This document shows, one piece after another, positions 1-7,998 of a stretch of 64,000 bases of DNA. Both the position numbers and the translations under genes were made by a program. The DNA lies in contig NZ_JALIRP010000006.1 of NCBI RefSeq assembly GCF_022898935.1, forward strand, positions 186,001 through 250,000, read 5' to 3'. The stretch comes from Paenibacillus mangrovi (GTDB taxonomy: Bacteria > Bacillota > Bacilli > Paenibacillales > Paenibacillaceae). Numbering within the stretch: position 1 is the stretch's first letter; each line of letters begins with the position of its first letter. The notes beneath the pieces are model-generated. The model was not told the origin of the DNA. It saw nothing but the letters and a program-made list of their open reading frames with translations, and searched no databases.

Positions 1-405
1 ATTGCCCCGATGATACTGACATCCGTGTTTATCCGCGACACCAGAGGGTGGGAAATCCGGAAAAAGGTTGTCCAGATTACATCAGGCTCAGGCTCTGCTG
101 CCAATCCGGCCATGAGTGTTTATTCTACTGCCAAAGCAGGCCTGAACATGTTCACCCGATGTGCCGGAACTGAGCTTTCGGATCGCGTGGAGGTGATTGC
201 AGTGGATCCCGGAATGGTGGATACGCCGATGCAGGCGATTGCTAGGAACAAGAATGCTGAGGATTTTGCCTTGTCCGTATACTTTGAGCAGGCGTATCAA
301 GCGGGACAGCTGAAAAAACCCGATGAGCTCGCAGAACATCTGGCACGGATCATAGACGCCAGACTGGAATCCGGAAGAGTGCTGACTTACTTAGAAAACG
401 AGTAA
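1..405 (+). CDS. Short-chain dehydrogenase, benzil reductase (YueD)-like, 5' end cut by window
   Basis: The reading frame is open from base 1 and ends at TAA 403-405, so only the C-terminal part of an SDR is present and the true start lies outside. The fragment carries the SDR active-site pattern YSTAK (Tyr and Lys three residues apart), preceded by the strand ending in a Ser-rich SGSGS loop where the catalytic Ser sits. It is followed by the VDPGMVDTPM segment that normally closes over the cofactor. The run IAPMILTSVF before it matches the helix preceding the catalytic Ser strand in YueD-type NADPH-dependent benzil/diketone reductases. The N-terminal Rossmann GxxxGxG motif is missing only because of the window edge. 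The exact substrate is inferred from family resemblance. Confidence 0.8.
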   Translation: MAPMILTSVFIRDTRGWEIRKKVVQITSGSGSAANPAMSVYSTAKAGLNMFTRCAGTELSDRVEVIAVDPGMVDTPMQAIARNKNAEDFALSVYFEQAYQAGQLKKPDELAEHLARIIDARLESGRVLTYLENE

Positions 406-433
406 TAATTTAAACGAAAGAGGCATTAAAAAG

Positions 434-1003
434 ATGAATCATAGTGCAGAGAATCATATTTTCACGATCGAGTGCAAGGACATCATCCTGCGTGAATACC
501 TGGTTGACGATGTAGAAGCGTTGTGTGCATTAACCCGTCAGCCCGAGATCAAGGAATTTTTGCCGGATTGGGACGTGCCACTCGCACAGAGAGTGGAGTG
601 GATCACCCATTATGAAACCGTAGATAACCAGCGTTTTCTGCAAGCTGCCGCGAAGGATGGAAAGGTGGGCGGTATTCCGCTTCGGTTGGGAATCATTTTG
701 AAGGAGAGCGGGGAATTTATTGGCTGGTGCAACACCCTGATGAAGGAAGAGATGCCGAAACCGAACCGTGAGATTATGTACGCTATTTCCAATCAGCACA
801 CGAAAAAAGGCTACACGACCCAGGCTGTGCAGTCACTGGCAAAGTACTTGTTTTCTCATACGGATGTAATGATGCTGAACGCGATAGCATTAACCCACAA
901 TATTGCCTCCAACAAGGTAATTCGGAAAAGCGGTTTTGAATACGTGGATCTAATTGAGATAGAAGGTAAGACCTACAACCATTACAAGCTTTACAAAGCT
1001 TAA
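434..1003 (+). CDS. GNAT family N-acetyltransferase (RimJ/RimL-like)
   Basis: A 189-residue protein that looks like a complete acetyl-CoA-dependent N-acetyltransferase of the RimJ/RimL type. It opens with a strand of the form DIILREYLVDDVEALCALTRQPEI, typical of this subfamily. The middle strand (SGEFIGWCNTL) and the segment KKGYTTQAVQSLAKYLF stand in the place of the acetyl-CoA binding loop, although the canonical R/QxxGxG/A pattern is only partly kept. The C-terminal segment NIASNKVIRKSGFEYV is the usual end of the fold. An AGAGG-like site lies about 10 bases upstream of the ATG. It sits 28 bp after the SDR gene and may be cotranscribed with it. The substrate cannot be told from sequence. 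Confidence 0.75.
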   Translation: MNHSAENHIFTIECKDIILREYLVDDVEALCALTRQPEIKEFLPDWDVPLAQRVEWITHYETVDNQRFLQAAAKDGKVGGIPLRLGIILKESGEFIGWCNTLMKEEMPKPNREIMYAISNQHTKKGYTTQAVQSLAKYLFSHTDVMMLNAIALTHNIASNKVIRKSGFEYVDLIEIEGKTYNHYKLYKA

Positions 1004-1047
1004 CTTTATGCAAGAACTACCGGAAGAAATCGATGAAGGGGGAGAGA

Positions 1048-1956
1048 ATGAACATACCTAATGAGTTTTACATTAAGGTCAAACAGATATATGGTGAGGT
1101 CGGTGAAGATTGGCTAGCACGTTTGCCAGACATTATCGATAGGTGTAGCGGTAAATGGGGTCTTAGCGAACTTGTTTTGTTAGACAATTACACAAACGCA
1201 GTACTGTATGGAACCAGCAGATTCTTTGGGGATGTCGTATTGAAAATTGGTATGGATATCACCTCTGAGATCAAAGCGATGTCTCGATTTAACGAGCTGG
1301 CTATTTGTCATTGCTACGTTGCAGATGAGCCTCTAGGTGCACTTCTCTTGGAACGTGTTATGCCAGGAAATGATCTAACAACGATTTCTTCTGAAGAGGA
1401 ACGAATTAACATAGCCGCTAACCTTATGTTACATTTGAGCGTATTTTCCGATACTGAAGTTGAGTTTCCTACATACCACCAATGGATAGAGAATGATTTT
1501 AATCGTATCCGCCGGGAAAGAACAGTGAATGAGTCAATGATTCGTTATATGGAGTTAGCTGAAAAGTTCTTTCAAGAAATGCAGTCACTCGGACGAATTC
1601 CGAAGCTGCTGCACGGCGATTTGCACCATGAAAACATACTTCAAGACAGAAGTGGTCATTGGAAGGCAATCGATCCTAAAGGTGTCATTGGTACACCGTG
1701 TCTGGAGAGTGCTCGATTCATCGTCAATCAGGTAGGACGGGTCCCAGAAAATGAAAAATCTCATTCTCTAGCAACTATGGCTAATAAGTTTAGTGGAATA
1801 TTTAAGGAATCTCCTCGAATAATTACATATGGCGCATTCATCGATTTAGTGCTAATTCTTTGTTGTATGTATGAGAATAACGATGATCCGCGAGATATTT
1901 TACAGTCTCAGGCTGAATGCCAAATTTATCTCGATTTTATTGAATCTTGCTCATGA
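1048..1956 (+). CDS. Aminoglycoside/hydroxyurea phosphotransferase-like kinase (APH(6) type)
   Basis: A 302-residue kinase-fold protein. The catalytic loop HGDLHHENIL (about residues 193-202) has the Brenner-type catalytic Asp and the Asn ligand. It is followed by AIDPKG, the metal-binding Asp motif in the form typical of streptomycin 6-phosphotransferase-like proteins. The N-terminal part has a nucleotide-loop equivalent around NAVLYGTSRF and a Lys strand VVLKIG. I chose the ATG at 1048 because AAGGGGGAG (1036-1044) lies just before it; the in-frame ATG at 1033 would place that site inside the gene. Chromosomal members of this family often have no proven drug substrate, so a resistance function is only possible. 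No mobile-element sequence flanks the gene. Confidence 0.75.
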   Translation: MNIPNEFYIKVKQIYGEVGEDWLARLPDIIDRCSGKWGLSELVLLDNYTNAVLYGTSRFFGDVVLKIGMDITSEIKAMSRFNELAICHCYVADEPLGALLLERVMPGNDLTTISSEEERINIAANLMLHLSVFSDTEVEFPTYHQWIENDFNRIRRERTVNESMIRYMELAEKFFQEMQSLGRIPKLLHGDLHHENILQDRSGHWKAIDPKGVIGTPCLESARFIVNQVGRVPENEKSHSLATMANKFSGIFKESPRIITYGAFIDLVLILCCMYENNDDPRDILQSQAECQIYLDFIESCS

Positions 1957-2027
1957 AGCTCGAAATTACTTTGCGCACTTGAATGTTGCAAACCAGGAAA
2001 GTTCAATTGAATTCAGCAGTGTATGGT

Positions 2028-2897
2028 TCAGTTTAATTCTTTCTCAGACAGACGCCGATAATCACTGGGAGAGCACCCATGATAACGCTTGAACGCCCTC
2101 GAAAAAGTATAGAGGTCCGGATATCCCACTGACGATGCAATTTCACCAATTTGCAGGGACACATCCATGAGCAGTTCACCAGCCCGAGTCAGGCGGAGCC
2201 GCTGCACATACTGCTGGGGGGAGACGCCAACCTTTTGCGCAAAAACATGCGAGAAATGAGAGCGATGAAGCCCGAACATCCCTGCGACCGTTTCCACTCG
2301 GAGCGTTTCGGTATAATGCAGCTGAAAAAAGCGCAAAGCTTCGTCCACCCAATGCTCTTCAGAGGGTGCTGCGCCAAGAGTACCCGCCGCAGGTTCGTGT
2401 TCGAGTTCCTCAAACAAATGATAGGCCGCAGACATCAGCTTCATGACGGACAGCCGGTATAATGGATCATGCCATATGACTTCTTCCATCATCCGCAATC
2501 GCTCCCGGCATTCGGGGGTTATGGCCCCATACCGAAAGGGCTGCTTCGCAATGAGTCCGATCCTTTGCATCAGCTCCCGCATTTGCGGCCCCTCCATCGT
2601 CAGCCATATCATCTGGAGAGAATCTGTGGATTGAATCCAATATTCGTACGTCAGATGGGGAAACAGGCAGAACATATCATTAGCTCCCAGTTTCACTTCG
2701 TTGTTTCCATAGCGGAGCACCAGTTCCCCGCTCAAAACAAAATGAAGTCCATAGCTCTCAATTTGCTTTGGACCGACATGGTAATGGGGACTCGCGATAT
2801 TGCGTCCCGCCCTCACAAACCAGAATCCGCCTGTGCGCTCATATCCGGAAGGCATATGATGCCACAGGTCCGCCAACTCTTCCGCATATTCCTTCAA
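2028..2897 (-). CDS. AraC family transcriptional regulator with cupin sensor domain
   Basis: About 289 residues. The N-terminal half is a cupin-like ligand domain (HYHVGPKQIESYGLHFVLSGELVLRYG). The C-terminal 100 residues hold two helix-turn-helix motifs: LRVETVAGMFGLHRSHFSHVFAQKVGVSPQQYVQRLRL and IGEIASSVGYPDLYTFSRAFKRYHGCSPSDYR, the latter being the AraC signature. I prefer the TTG start at 2897 because AGGTGGG (complement of 2904-2910) sits 6 bases before it; an in-frame ATG at 2915 would add six residues that encode that site. The gene is divergent from the sulfatase at 3024, with about 125 bp between them, so it probably controls the sulfatase in response to a sugar-like ligand. That regulation is inference. 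Confidence 0.85.
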   Translation of the reverse strand: MKEYAEELADLWHHMPSGYERTGGFWFVRAGRNIASPHYHVGPKQIESYGLHFVLSGELVLRYGNNEVKLGANDMFCLFPHLTYEYWIQSTDSLQMIWLTMEGPQMRELMQRIGLIAKQPFRYGAITPECRERLRMMEEVIWHDPLYRLSVMKLMSAAYHLFEELEHEPAAGTLGAAPSEEHWVDEALRFFQLHYTETLRVETVAGMFGLHRSHFSHVFAQKVGVSPQQYVQRLRLTRAGELLMDVSLQIGEIASSVGYPDLYTFSRAFKRYHGCSPSDYRRLSEKELN

Positions 2898-3023
2898 TGT
2901 TATCCCACCTAACATTTTGTTAAATACATTATGGCATTCCTTTCATTTTGAGAACAAGATAAACTTCAATACATAAAAGGAAGAAAATCTAGCATATTCA
3001 GCAAATGGAAGGGAGAGTCCGTA

Positions 3024-4532
3024 TTGAAACGTCCAAACATTCTGCTCATCACCAGCGATCAGCAGCACTGGAACACGATCGGTGCCCTAGGAAGCGAAGT
3101 ACATACACCCAATCTGGATCGTCTGGTTAGGGAAGGAACAGCCTTTACTCGCGCTTATTGCCCGAATCCGACCTGTACGCCATCACGGGCCTCGATGATC
3201 ACCGGCATGTACCCGAGCCAGCATGGAGCCTGGAGTCTCGGCACCAAGCTGCTTGAGGACCGCCGGACCGTCGGGGAGGATTTGGCGGAGGCAGGCTATC
3301 GGACATCTCTGATCGGCAAGGCGCATTTCCAGCCCCTGCGGAGAACGGAGGAATATCCGTCGCTTGAATCGTATCCTCTTATTCAGGATCTCGAATTCTG
3401 GAAGTCGTTTCATGGGCCGTTTTATGGCTTCGATCATGTGGAGCTTGCCCGCAACCACACCAATGAAGCACATGTGGGGCAGCATTACGTCCTCTGGATG
3501 GAAGAGAAGGGTTATGACAACTGGAGGGATTATTTTCTTGCACCTACAGGTACAATGGACCCGGCGATTACGCACACGTGGCCGATCCCAGAAGAAATTC
3601 ATTATGATGCATGGATTGCGGAGCGGACGAATGCGATGCTGGAACAGTATCAGCAGGAGGAAGAACCGTTCTTTTTATGGTCGAGCTTCTTCGATCCGCA
3701 TCCCGATTACTTGGTGCCTGAGCCTTGGGACCGAATGTATGATCCGGAAAAACTGACGATTCCGAGTGTGGTGTCCGGTGAGCATGAGACCAATCCACCG
3801 CATTTTGGTATGACGCAGGAGAAGGAGCCGGATTTCAACCATCTGAGGGAGACGGGAATCGGGATTCACGGCTATCATTCCCACCTGTTACCCGAAGACG
3901 AATGCAAACAGCTTGTAGGCACTTATTACGGCATGATCAGCTTGATGGACAAATATATAGGCAAAATCCTGGATAAGCTCGATGAGCTTGGACTCTCCGA
4001 TAACACGGTCGTGGTGTTTACAACGGATCACGGTCACTTTTTCGGACAGCACGGGCTTCAGTACAAAGGCGGTTTCCATTACGAGGATCTGATCAAGCTG
4101 CCTTTCCTTGTGCGGTATCCGGGACATGTGCCTGCCGGCAGAACGTCTGCTGCTATTCAATCTTTGGTGGATCTGGCCCCGACCTTCCTCTCATTAACCG
4201 GCATTCCGATTCCGGCGATCATGACAGGGGTGGATCAGAGCGAAGTATGGACAGGAACCCTGGAACAGGCGCGCGATCACGCGATCTGCGAGTTCCGGCA
4301 TGAGCCAACGACCATTCACCAGAAAACGTATATTGATGAACGTCACAAAATTACAATCTATTACCGCCAAATTTACGGAGAGATTTTTGATCTTGAAAAT
4401 GATCCCGAAGAGCTCCATAATCTATGGGATGATCCGGCTTACGGAAAGCTTAAAAGCGAGCTGCTTCTGAAATATGCCTGGGCAGAGCTCGGCAAAGAAC
4501 CGATGCCAATGCCGCGAATTTGGGGTGCGTAA
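3024..4532 (+). CDS. Sulfatase (type I, Cys-type formylglycine)
   Basis: A 502-residue alkaline-phosphatase-superfamily hydrolase of sulfate esters, predicted cytoplasmic because it begins MKRPNILLITSDQQ without a signal peptide. The sulfatase signature CTPSRASMITG begins at Cys51, the residue converted to formylglycine; Pro53 and Arg55 complete the CxPxR motif. Metal ligands are visible as Asp12 and Gln13 at the N-terminus and in TTDHGHFFGQHG near residue 335. The start is TTG at 3024 with AAGGGAGAG (3009-3016) upstream. No formylglycine-generating enzyme or anSME gene lies in this window, so maturation must depend on a gene elsewhere. It is divergent from the AraC regulator, and a terminator follows it. 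Confidence 0.9.
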   Translation: MKRPNILLITSDQQHWNTIGALGSEVHTPNLDRLVREGTAFTRAYCPNPTCTPSRASMITGMYPSQHGAWSLGTKLLEDRRTVGEDLAEAGYRTSLIGKAHFQPLRRTEEYPSLESYPLIQDLEFWKSFHGPFYGFDHVELARNHTNEAHVGQHYVLWMEEKGYDNWRDYFLAPTGTMDPAITHTWPIPEEIHYDAWIAERTNAMLEQYQQEEEPFFLWSSFFDPHPDYLVPEPWDRMYDPEKLTIPSVVSGEHETNPPHFGMTQEKEPDFNHLRETGIGIHGYHSHLLPEDECKQLVGTYYGMISLMDKYIGKILDKLDELGLSDNTVVVFTTDHGHFFGQHGLQYKGGFHYEDLIKLPFLVRYPGHVPAGRTSAAIQSLVDLAPTFLSLTGIPIPAIMTGVDQSEVWTGTLEQARDHAICEFRHEPTTIHQKTYIDERHKITIYYRQIYGEIFDLENDPEELHNLWDDPAYGKLKSELLLKYAWAELGKEPMPMPRIWGA

Positions 4533-4541
4533 GATAGCAAG

Positions 4542-4572
4542 CCGCCTGCCGTTAAGGGAGGTGGTTTTTTTT
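4542..4572 (+). terminator. Intrinsic terminator after sulfatase gene
   Basis: CCGCCT (4542-4547) pairs with AGGTGG (4559-4564) and is followed by eight Ts. It lies 10 bp after the sulfatase stop codon. Confidence 0.7.
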
Positions 4573-4577
4573 CTTAA

Positions 4578-4690
4578 GATTATAGAATTTAAGTTTTCAG
4601 CAAAGCTGAACAATTCTATAATCGCAAGAAAAACTACATCTAAACGCGGTCTGTCATCTGTGAAAGTACGTCGATAGACGTTTTTTCTTA
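4578..4690 (+). repeat. Dispersed intergenic repeat, family A, copy 1
   Basis: This copy has two parts. The first is a hairpin with 12-base arms (GATTATAGAATT at 4578-4589 and its complement at 4612-4623) and an inner TTCAGC-AAA-GCTGAA stem. The second is a roughly 64-base unit bounded by AAGAAAAAC (4626-4634) and GTTTTTTCTTA (4680-4690). It contains the conserved core GCGGTCTGTC and the small hairpin ACGTC-GATA-GACGT next to the final T run. Related copies lie at 20969, 23706 and 58180. The element contains no ORF. It may act as a structured RNA end, a terminator or a MITE-like element; the function is unknown. Confidence 0.85.
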
Positions 4691-4751
4691 TTGGCCAAGG
4701 GCTTTTTCCTAAAGGTGCTCCTGTTGTATAATTATAGAAACAAACCTGAAC

Positions 4752-4809
4752 GGACAACTCTAAGGACCCGGCTTGAGATATTTATGATCTTGACCGGGTC
4801 TCGTTGTCT
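4752..4809 (+). other. Leader hairpin upstream of acetyltransferase gene
   Basis: A two-part stem: GGACAAC (4752-4758) pairs with GTTGTCT (4803-4809), and GACCCGG (4765-4771) pairs with CCGGGTC (4794-4800), with an internal loop between. A TATAAT hexamer lies at 4727-4732, and TTTTAC follows the stem. It could be a terminator or attenuator in the 5' leader of the gene starting at 4847. The sequence does not match a riboswitch class I recognise. Confidence 0.5.
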
Positions 4810-4846
4810 TTTACGAGGAATCATAGATTTAAATGGAGGGCTGAGT

Positions 4847-5260
4847 GTGCAGATACGATTCGGAGAACCCGTGGACCTTCCCGCCGTGTGCAGCTGGGAT
4901 ACGCATTTTGAACCGGATTTTTTAGAGTGGAAGCTGACAAGGCAGGAAGTCATACTGGCTGAAGCTAACGGCCAAATCATCGGTTATTTGCGTCTGGAGT
5001 ATATCTGGTCCACTGTGCCATATATCGGACTTATTCTTGTTTCGGAGCAAAGCCGCAGGCAGGGGATCGGCAAAGAACTAATCGCATTTACGGAGGAGCA
5101 CTTGAAGAATCGGGGGCACCTGTACCTATACAGTTCTTCTCAGGCGAATGAAGCAGAACCTCAAAGCTGGCACAGGCATGTCGGATTCGAAGAAACCGGA
5201 ATCATCTCAGGCATCAATGAAGGAGGCATAGGCGAAGTGTTTTTCAGAAAGCGGATATAA
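4847..5260 (+). CDS. GNAT family N-acetyltransferase
   Basis: A compact 137-residue single-domain acetyltransferase. The acetyl-CoA binding motif is clear in LILVSEQSRRQGIGKELIAFTEEHL (the R-x-x-G-x-G loop is RRQGIG). The C-terminal segment SWHRHVGFEETGII is the usual motif B region. The start is GTG at 4847 because GGAGGG (4835-4840) lies 6 bases upstream; the frame is open further upstream, but that sequence is the leader hairpin and has no family resemblance. The substrate is unknown. The gene lies just after repeat copy 1 and appears to be transcribed on its own. Confidence 0.8.
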   Translation: MQIRFGEPVDLPAVCSWDTHFEPDFLEWKLTRQEVILAEANGQIIGYLRLEYIWSTVPYIGLILVSEQSRRQGIGKELIAFTEEHLKNRGHLYLYSSSQANEAEPQSWHRHVGFEETGIISGINEGGIGEVFFRKRI

Positions 5261-5324
5261 GGATTCTTAAGGCAGCAATTAAGTATTGAATACGACTCGC
5301 GCAGCGGGAGAAAAAGAGGACATC

Positions 5325-5999
5325 ATGGGAGAGATAGAACAAGTGGAAATGATTAAGCTGGCAGAACGATTTGTAAAGGAGGAGCTATCCGGTGAGGCGA
5401 GCGGTCATGACTGGTGGCATATCGAGCGGGTCCGGAATACGGCCCTCGACATCGCCGAGAAGGAACATGCGGATGCGATTGTGTGCGAGCTGGCGGCGCT
5501 TCTGCATGATGTGGCCGATGAAAAGCTGAACGAGAGCAAAGAAGCCGGCCTGGATAAGGTTCACAGCTGGCTGCAGGAGCATACGTCAGATAGGGGCCTA
5601 ATTGAACAGGTGATGGATATTATATCGACCATGTCCTTTAACGGCGGCCAAAACCCGCCAATGAAAACCCTTGAAGGTCAGGTCGTTCAGGACGCGGACC
5701 GCTTGGACGCGCTTGGCGCGATCGGTATTGCCAGAACCTTCGTATACTCGGGAGCAAAGGGCCGCATCATTCACGATCCGGGACTGAGCCACGAGGTGCT
5801 TGCTCAGGAGGATTATCGGTCCAGCAATAAAACGGCCATCTATCATTTTTATGAGAAGCTACTGAAGCTGAAAGATTTGATGAATACCCCGTACGCTAGA
5901 GAGCTGGCTGAGCAGCGGCATGCTTTTATGGAGCTGTATTTGCAGCAGTTTTACAGTGAATGGAAGGTTCGGGAGGATCAAGATGCTCAAGCTGAATGA
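5325..5999 (+). CDS. HD-domain phosphohydrolase (YpgQ/YedJ-like)
   Basis: A 224-residue metal-dependent phosphohydrolase. The HD-superfamily metal ligands are visible as His in SGHDWWHIERV, the HD pair in ALLHDVADEK, and the later Asp in VVQDADRLDALGAIGIART. This layout fits the YpgQ/YedJ group, which hydrolyses nucleotides. The ATG at 5325 is preferred because GAGGA (5316-5320) precedes it; an upstream in-frame TTG at 5286 has no ribosome binding site. The precise nucleotide substrate is inferred from the family only. Confidence 0.82.
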   Translation: MGEIEQVEMIKLAERFVKEELSGEASGHDWWHIERVRNTALDIAEKEHADAIVCELAALLHDVADEKLNESKEAGLDKVHSWLQEHTSDRGLIEQVMDIISTMSFNGGQNPPMKTLEGQVVQDADRLDALGAIGIARTFVYSGAKGRIIHDPGLSHEVLAQEDYRSSNKTAIYHFYEKLLKLKDLMNTPYARELAEQRHAFMELYLQQFYSEWKVREDQDAQAE

Positions 6000-6044
6000 A
6001 ATGTAGTTTTTATTCCGAGGAAAATAACTTTAGGAGGCTATGTT

Positions 6045-6482
6045 ATGACTCAACCCTTTTCTTTTTTGCGTATCGGTTATGTCTATGTGCCGACATGTCG
6101 GATCGAAGAATCTATTACTTGGTACACCGAGCATCTGGATTTTAAGCTGATGGACAAATTTGAAGACCGCGGCTCGCAGATCGGCGTGCTTCATCATCCG
6201 CACCTGAACTCCATTGCCCTCCTCCTGATCGAAACCCGTGACCGGCAGACTCTGGAAATTTCGAGGAACGGCAAGCCTTTTCCCATCATGGCTCTAAACT
6301 GTGCGGACATCGAGTATACATACAATAAGCTGAAGTGTGCGGGCATCGAAGTGGAAGAGCTCTGTACGCTTGGCGACGGCGAAGCCAAATATTTTTATTT
6401 CAGGGATCCCGAGGGGAATCTGCTAGAGGCGGCCTGGTCGAAGTGGGACTCGCAGGATGAGATCAAGGAGAACTTCAAGTGA
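6045..6482 (+). CDS. VOC (glyoxalase/bleomycin-resistance fold) family protein
   Basis: A 145-residue protein with the two beta-alpha-beta-beta-beta halves of the VOC fold. The first half is RIGYVYVPTCRIEESITWYTEHLDFKL and the second is ADIEYTYNKLKCAGIEVEEL, closing with the classic YFYFRDPEGNLLEAAW. The Glu of GNLLEAAW is a usual metal ligand; the other ligands are less clear. A TAGGAGG site precedes the ATG. Members include lyases, dioxygenases and binding proteins, so no reaction can be assigned. It is a separate gene between the HD hydrolase and a membrane protein. Confidence 0.75.
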   Translation: MTQPFSFLRIGYVYVPTCRIEESITWYTEHLDFKLMDKFEDRGSQIGVLHHPHLNSIALLLIETRDRQTLEISRNGKPFPIMALNCADIEYTYNKLKCAGIEVEELCTLGDGEAKYFYFRDPEGNLLEAAWSKWDSQDEIKENFK

Positions 6483-6536
6483 TAGGAACTCCCAATTTGG
6501 GATCGAGACTGGAAGCAGTCCGGGATGGAGGAGGAT

Positions 6537-6974
6537 ATGAAAAAGATATCGATACTCTTTTTTGTTTTCTTCATGCTCGTTCACGCGGAAGTCATGGCGA
6601 GCTGGGCTTATCCATTTGTGGTTTATAACAAAGGTATTTACGAAGCGACGCTGGAGCAGGTGAGTCCGGATCTAATTGGGGATTCGATTGGAAAAGTAAC
6701 CCTCTCCTCCGACCGCGAAGGGACATATCGGGGGAACTTCTCGAATTACCATCCGAAGGGAACCGTCTATTATGCCATCATCGGCACCAGCCCTGCTCAG
6801 GAGATTGCCGTTCAAGCCGAAGATGGATTGTATATAAAAGCTGTATTTAAAGGACCGTATACGGTAGCTGAATCAGCGAACAGCAGTTATATATGGATTT
6901 GCATGGTGATTGCGGCAGTATTGGTGCTTGTTGTTTTCGTGATATACCACCGCCTTCACCGCAGAACGTCCTAA
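6537..6974 (+). CDS. Small membrane-anchored extracytoplasmic protein, unknown function
   Basis: A 145-residue protein that I do not recognise. It has an N-terminal signal-like segment (MKKISILFFVFFMLVHAEVMA), a predicted extracytoplasmic beta-rich region of about 95 residues, and a C-terminal membrane span (YIWICMVIAAVLVLVVFVIYHRL) followed by a basic tail. This gives a type I topology with the middle part outside. The start at 6537 follows GGAGGAGG (6527-6534); the in-frame ATG at 6525 would overlap that site. It lies 36 bp before the epimerase gene, so the two may share a transcript. Confidence 0.6.
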   Translation: MKKISILFFVFFMLVHAEVMASWAYPFVVYNKGIYEATLEQVSPDLIGDSIGKVTLSSDREGTYRGNFSNYHPKGTVYYAIIGTSPAQEIAVQAEDGLYIKAVFKGPYTVAESANSSYIWICMVIAAVLVLVVFVIYHRLHRRTS

Positions 6975-7010
6975 TTCTACCTCGATGCCAGGAGAAAGGA
7001 GTGAATAAGA

Positions 7011-7898
7011 ATGAAACGAAAAGTTGTCATTGCAGGTGGAACGGGTTTTATCGGAACCTATTTAGAGGAACAATTCAAACGGCTTGAGTATGAGGTGCTC
7101 ATCATTTCCAGAAAGGCAGGCCATATCGCTTGGGATGATACGGACGGGATTCGTGAGTCGCTGGAGCATGCGGAGATGCTGATCAATCTGGCGGGCAAAT
7201 CCGTAAACTGCCGGTATCATGCGAAGAACAAAGCCGAAATTATGAACTCCAGAACGGAAACGACCGATATTCTTGGCCAAGCTGCTTTGGCCTGTGAGCA
7301 TCCACCTGGACTTTGGATCAACTCGAGCACAGCGACCATCTACCGGCATGCCGAGGATCGTCCGATGACGGAAGCACATGGCGAGATTGGCTCCGGCTTT
7401 TCGGTGGAAGTGGCCAAGGCGTGGGAACGATCCTTCTTTTCGTTCTCTCTTCCACATACCCGGCAAATTGCTTTAAGAATTGCGATCGTGCTGGGCCGCG
7501 GCGGTGGTGTGATGATACCTTATCGGAATCTGGTCCGGTTTGGTCTCGGCGGCATACAAGGGCCGGGAAGCCAAAAGTTCAGCTGGATTCATCTGGACGA
7601 CATTTTGGGCATCATTCTTTTTCTGAGAGATCACCCCGAGCTGAGTGGCGTGTTTAATGTATCGTCTCCCAATCCGGTGGACAACCGGGAGCTGATGCAG
7701 CAGCTTCGAGAGGTTATGAAGATGCCTTTTGGGCTGCCGTCTCCGGCATGGATGCTTGAATTAGGGGCAAGAGTCATCCAAACCGAGACCGAACTTATTC
7801 TCAAAAGCCGCTGGGTTATTCCTGAGAGATTGGAACAGGCGGGGTACCGTTTTAAATATCCGACACTCCGGAAAGCGCTCTGCGATATCATATCCTGA
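7011..7898 (+). CDS. TIGR01777-type NAD(P)-binding epimerase-like protein
   Basis: A 295-residue extended-SDR protein with the Rossmann motif GGTGFIG at residues 8-14, near the N-terminus. The central INLAGKSVNCRYHAKNKAEIMNSR segment and the C-terminal domain with SPAWMLELGARVIQTETELILKSRWVIPERL are characteristic of the TIGR01777 (YfcH/YfhF) family. The family resembles nucleotide-sugar epimerases, but the in vivo reaction is unknown. The usual YxxxK triad is replaced here, as is typical of this family. AAAGGAG lies just before the start. Confidence 0.85.
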   Translation: MKRKVVIAGGTGFIGTYLEEQFKRLEYEVLIISRKAGHIAWDDTDGIRESLEHAEMLINLAGKSVNCRYHAKNKAEIMNSRTETTDILGQAALACEHPPGLWINSSTATIYRHAEDRPMTEAHGEIGSGFSVEVAKAWERSFFSFSLPHTRQIALRIAIVLGRGGGVMIPYRNLVRFGLGGIQGPGSQKFSWIHLDDILGIILFLRDHPELSGVFNVSSPNPVDNRELMQQLREVMKMPFGLPSPAWMLELGARVIQTETELILKSRWVIPERLEQAGYRFKYPTLRKALCDIIS

Positions 7899-7998
7899 TA
7901 TATATTGTGAGATTAGGGCTTTAGTAAATCGCCAAAGCAAGGTACACTACTTATATTGGTCCTATATCCGATACTTTCCTGAAGGGAGCATCACAACG

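Noticed and set aside
1033..1047. Upstream ATG of the APH-like gene
   Set aside because: It would place the strong AAGGGGGAG site inside the coding region; the ATG at 1048 is better spaced.
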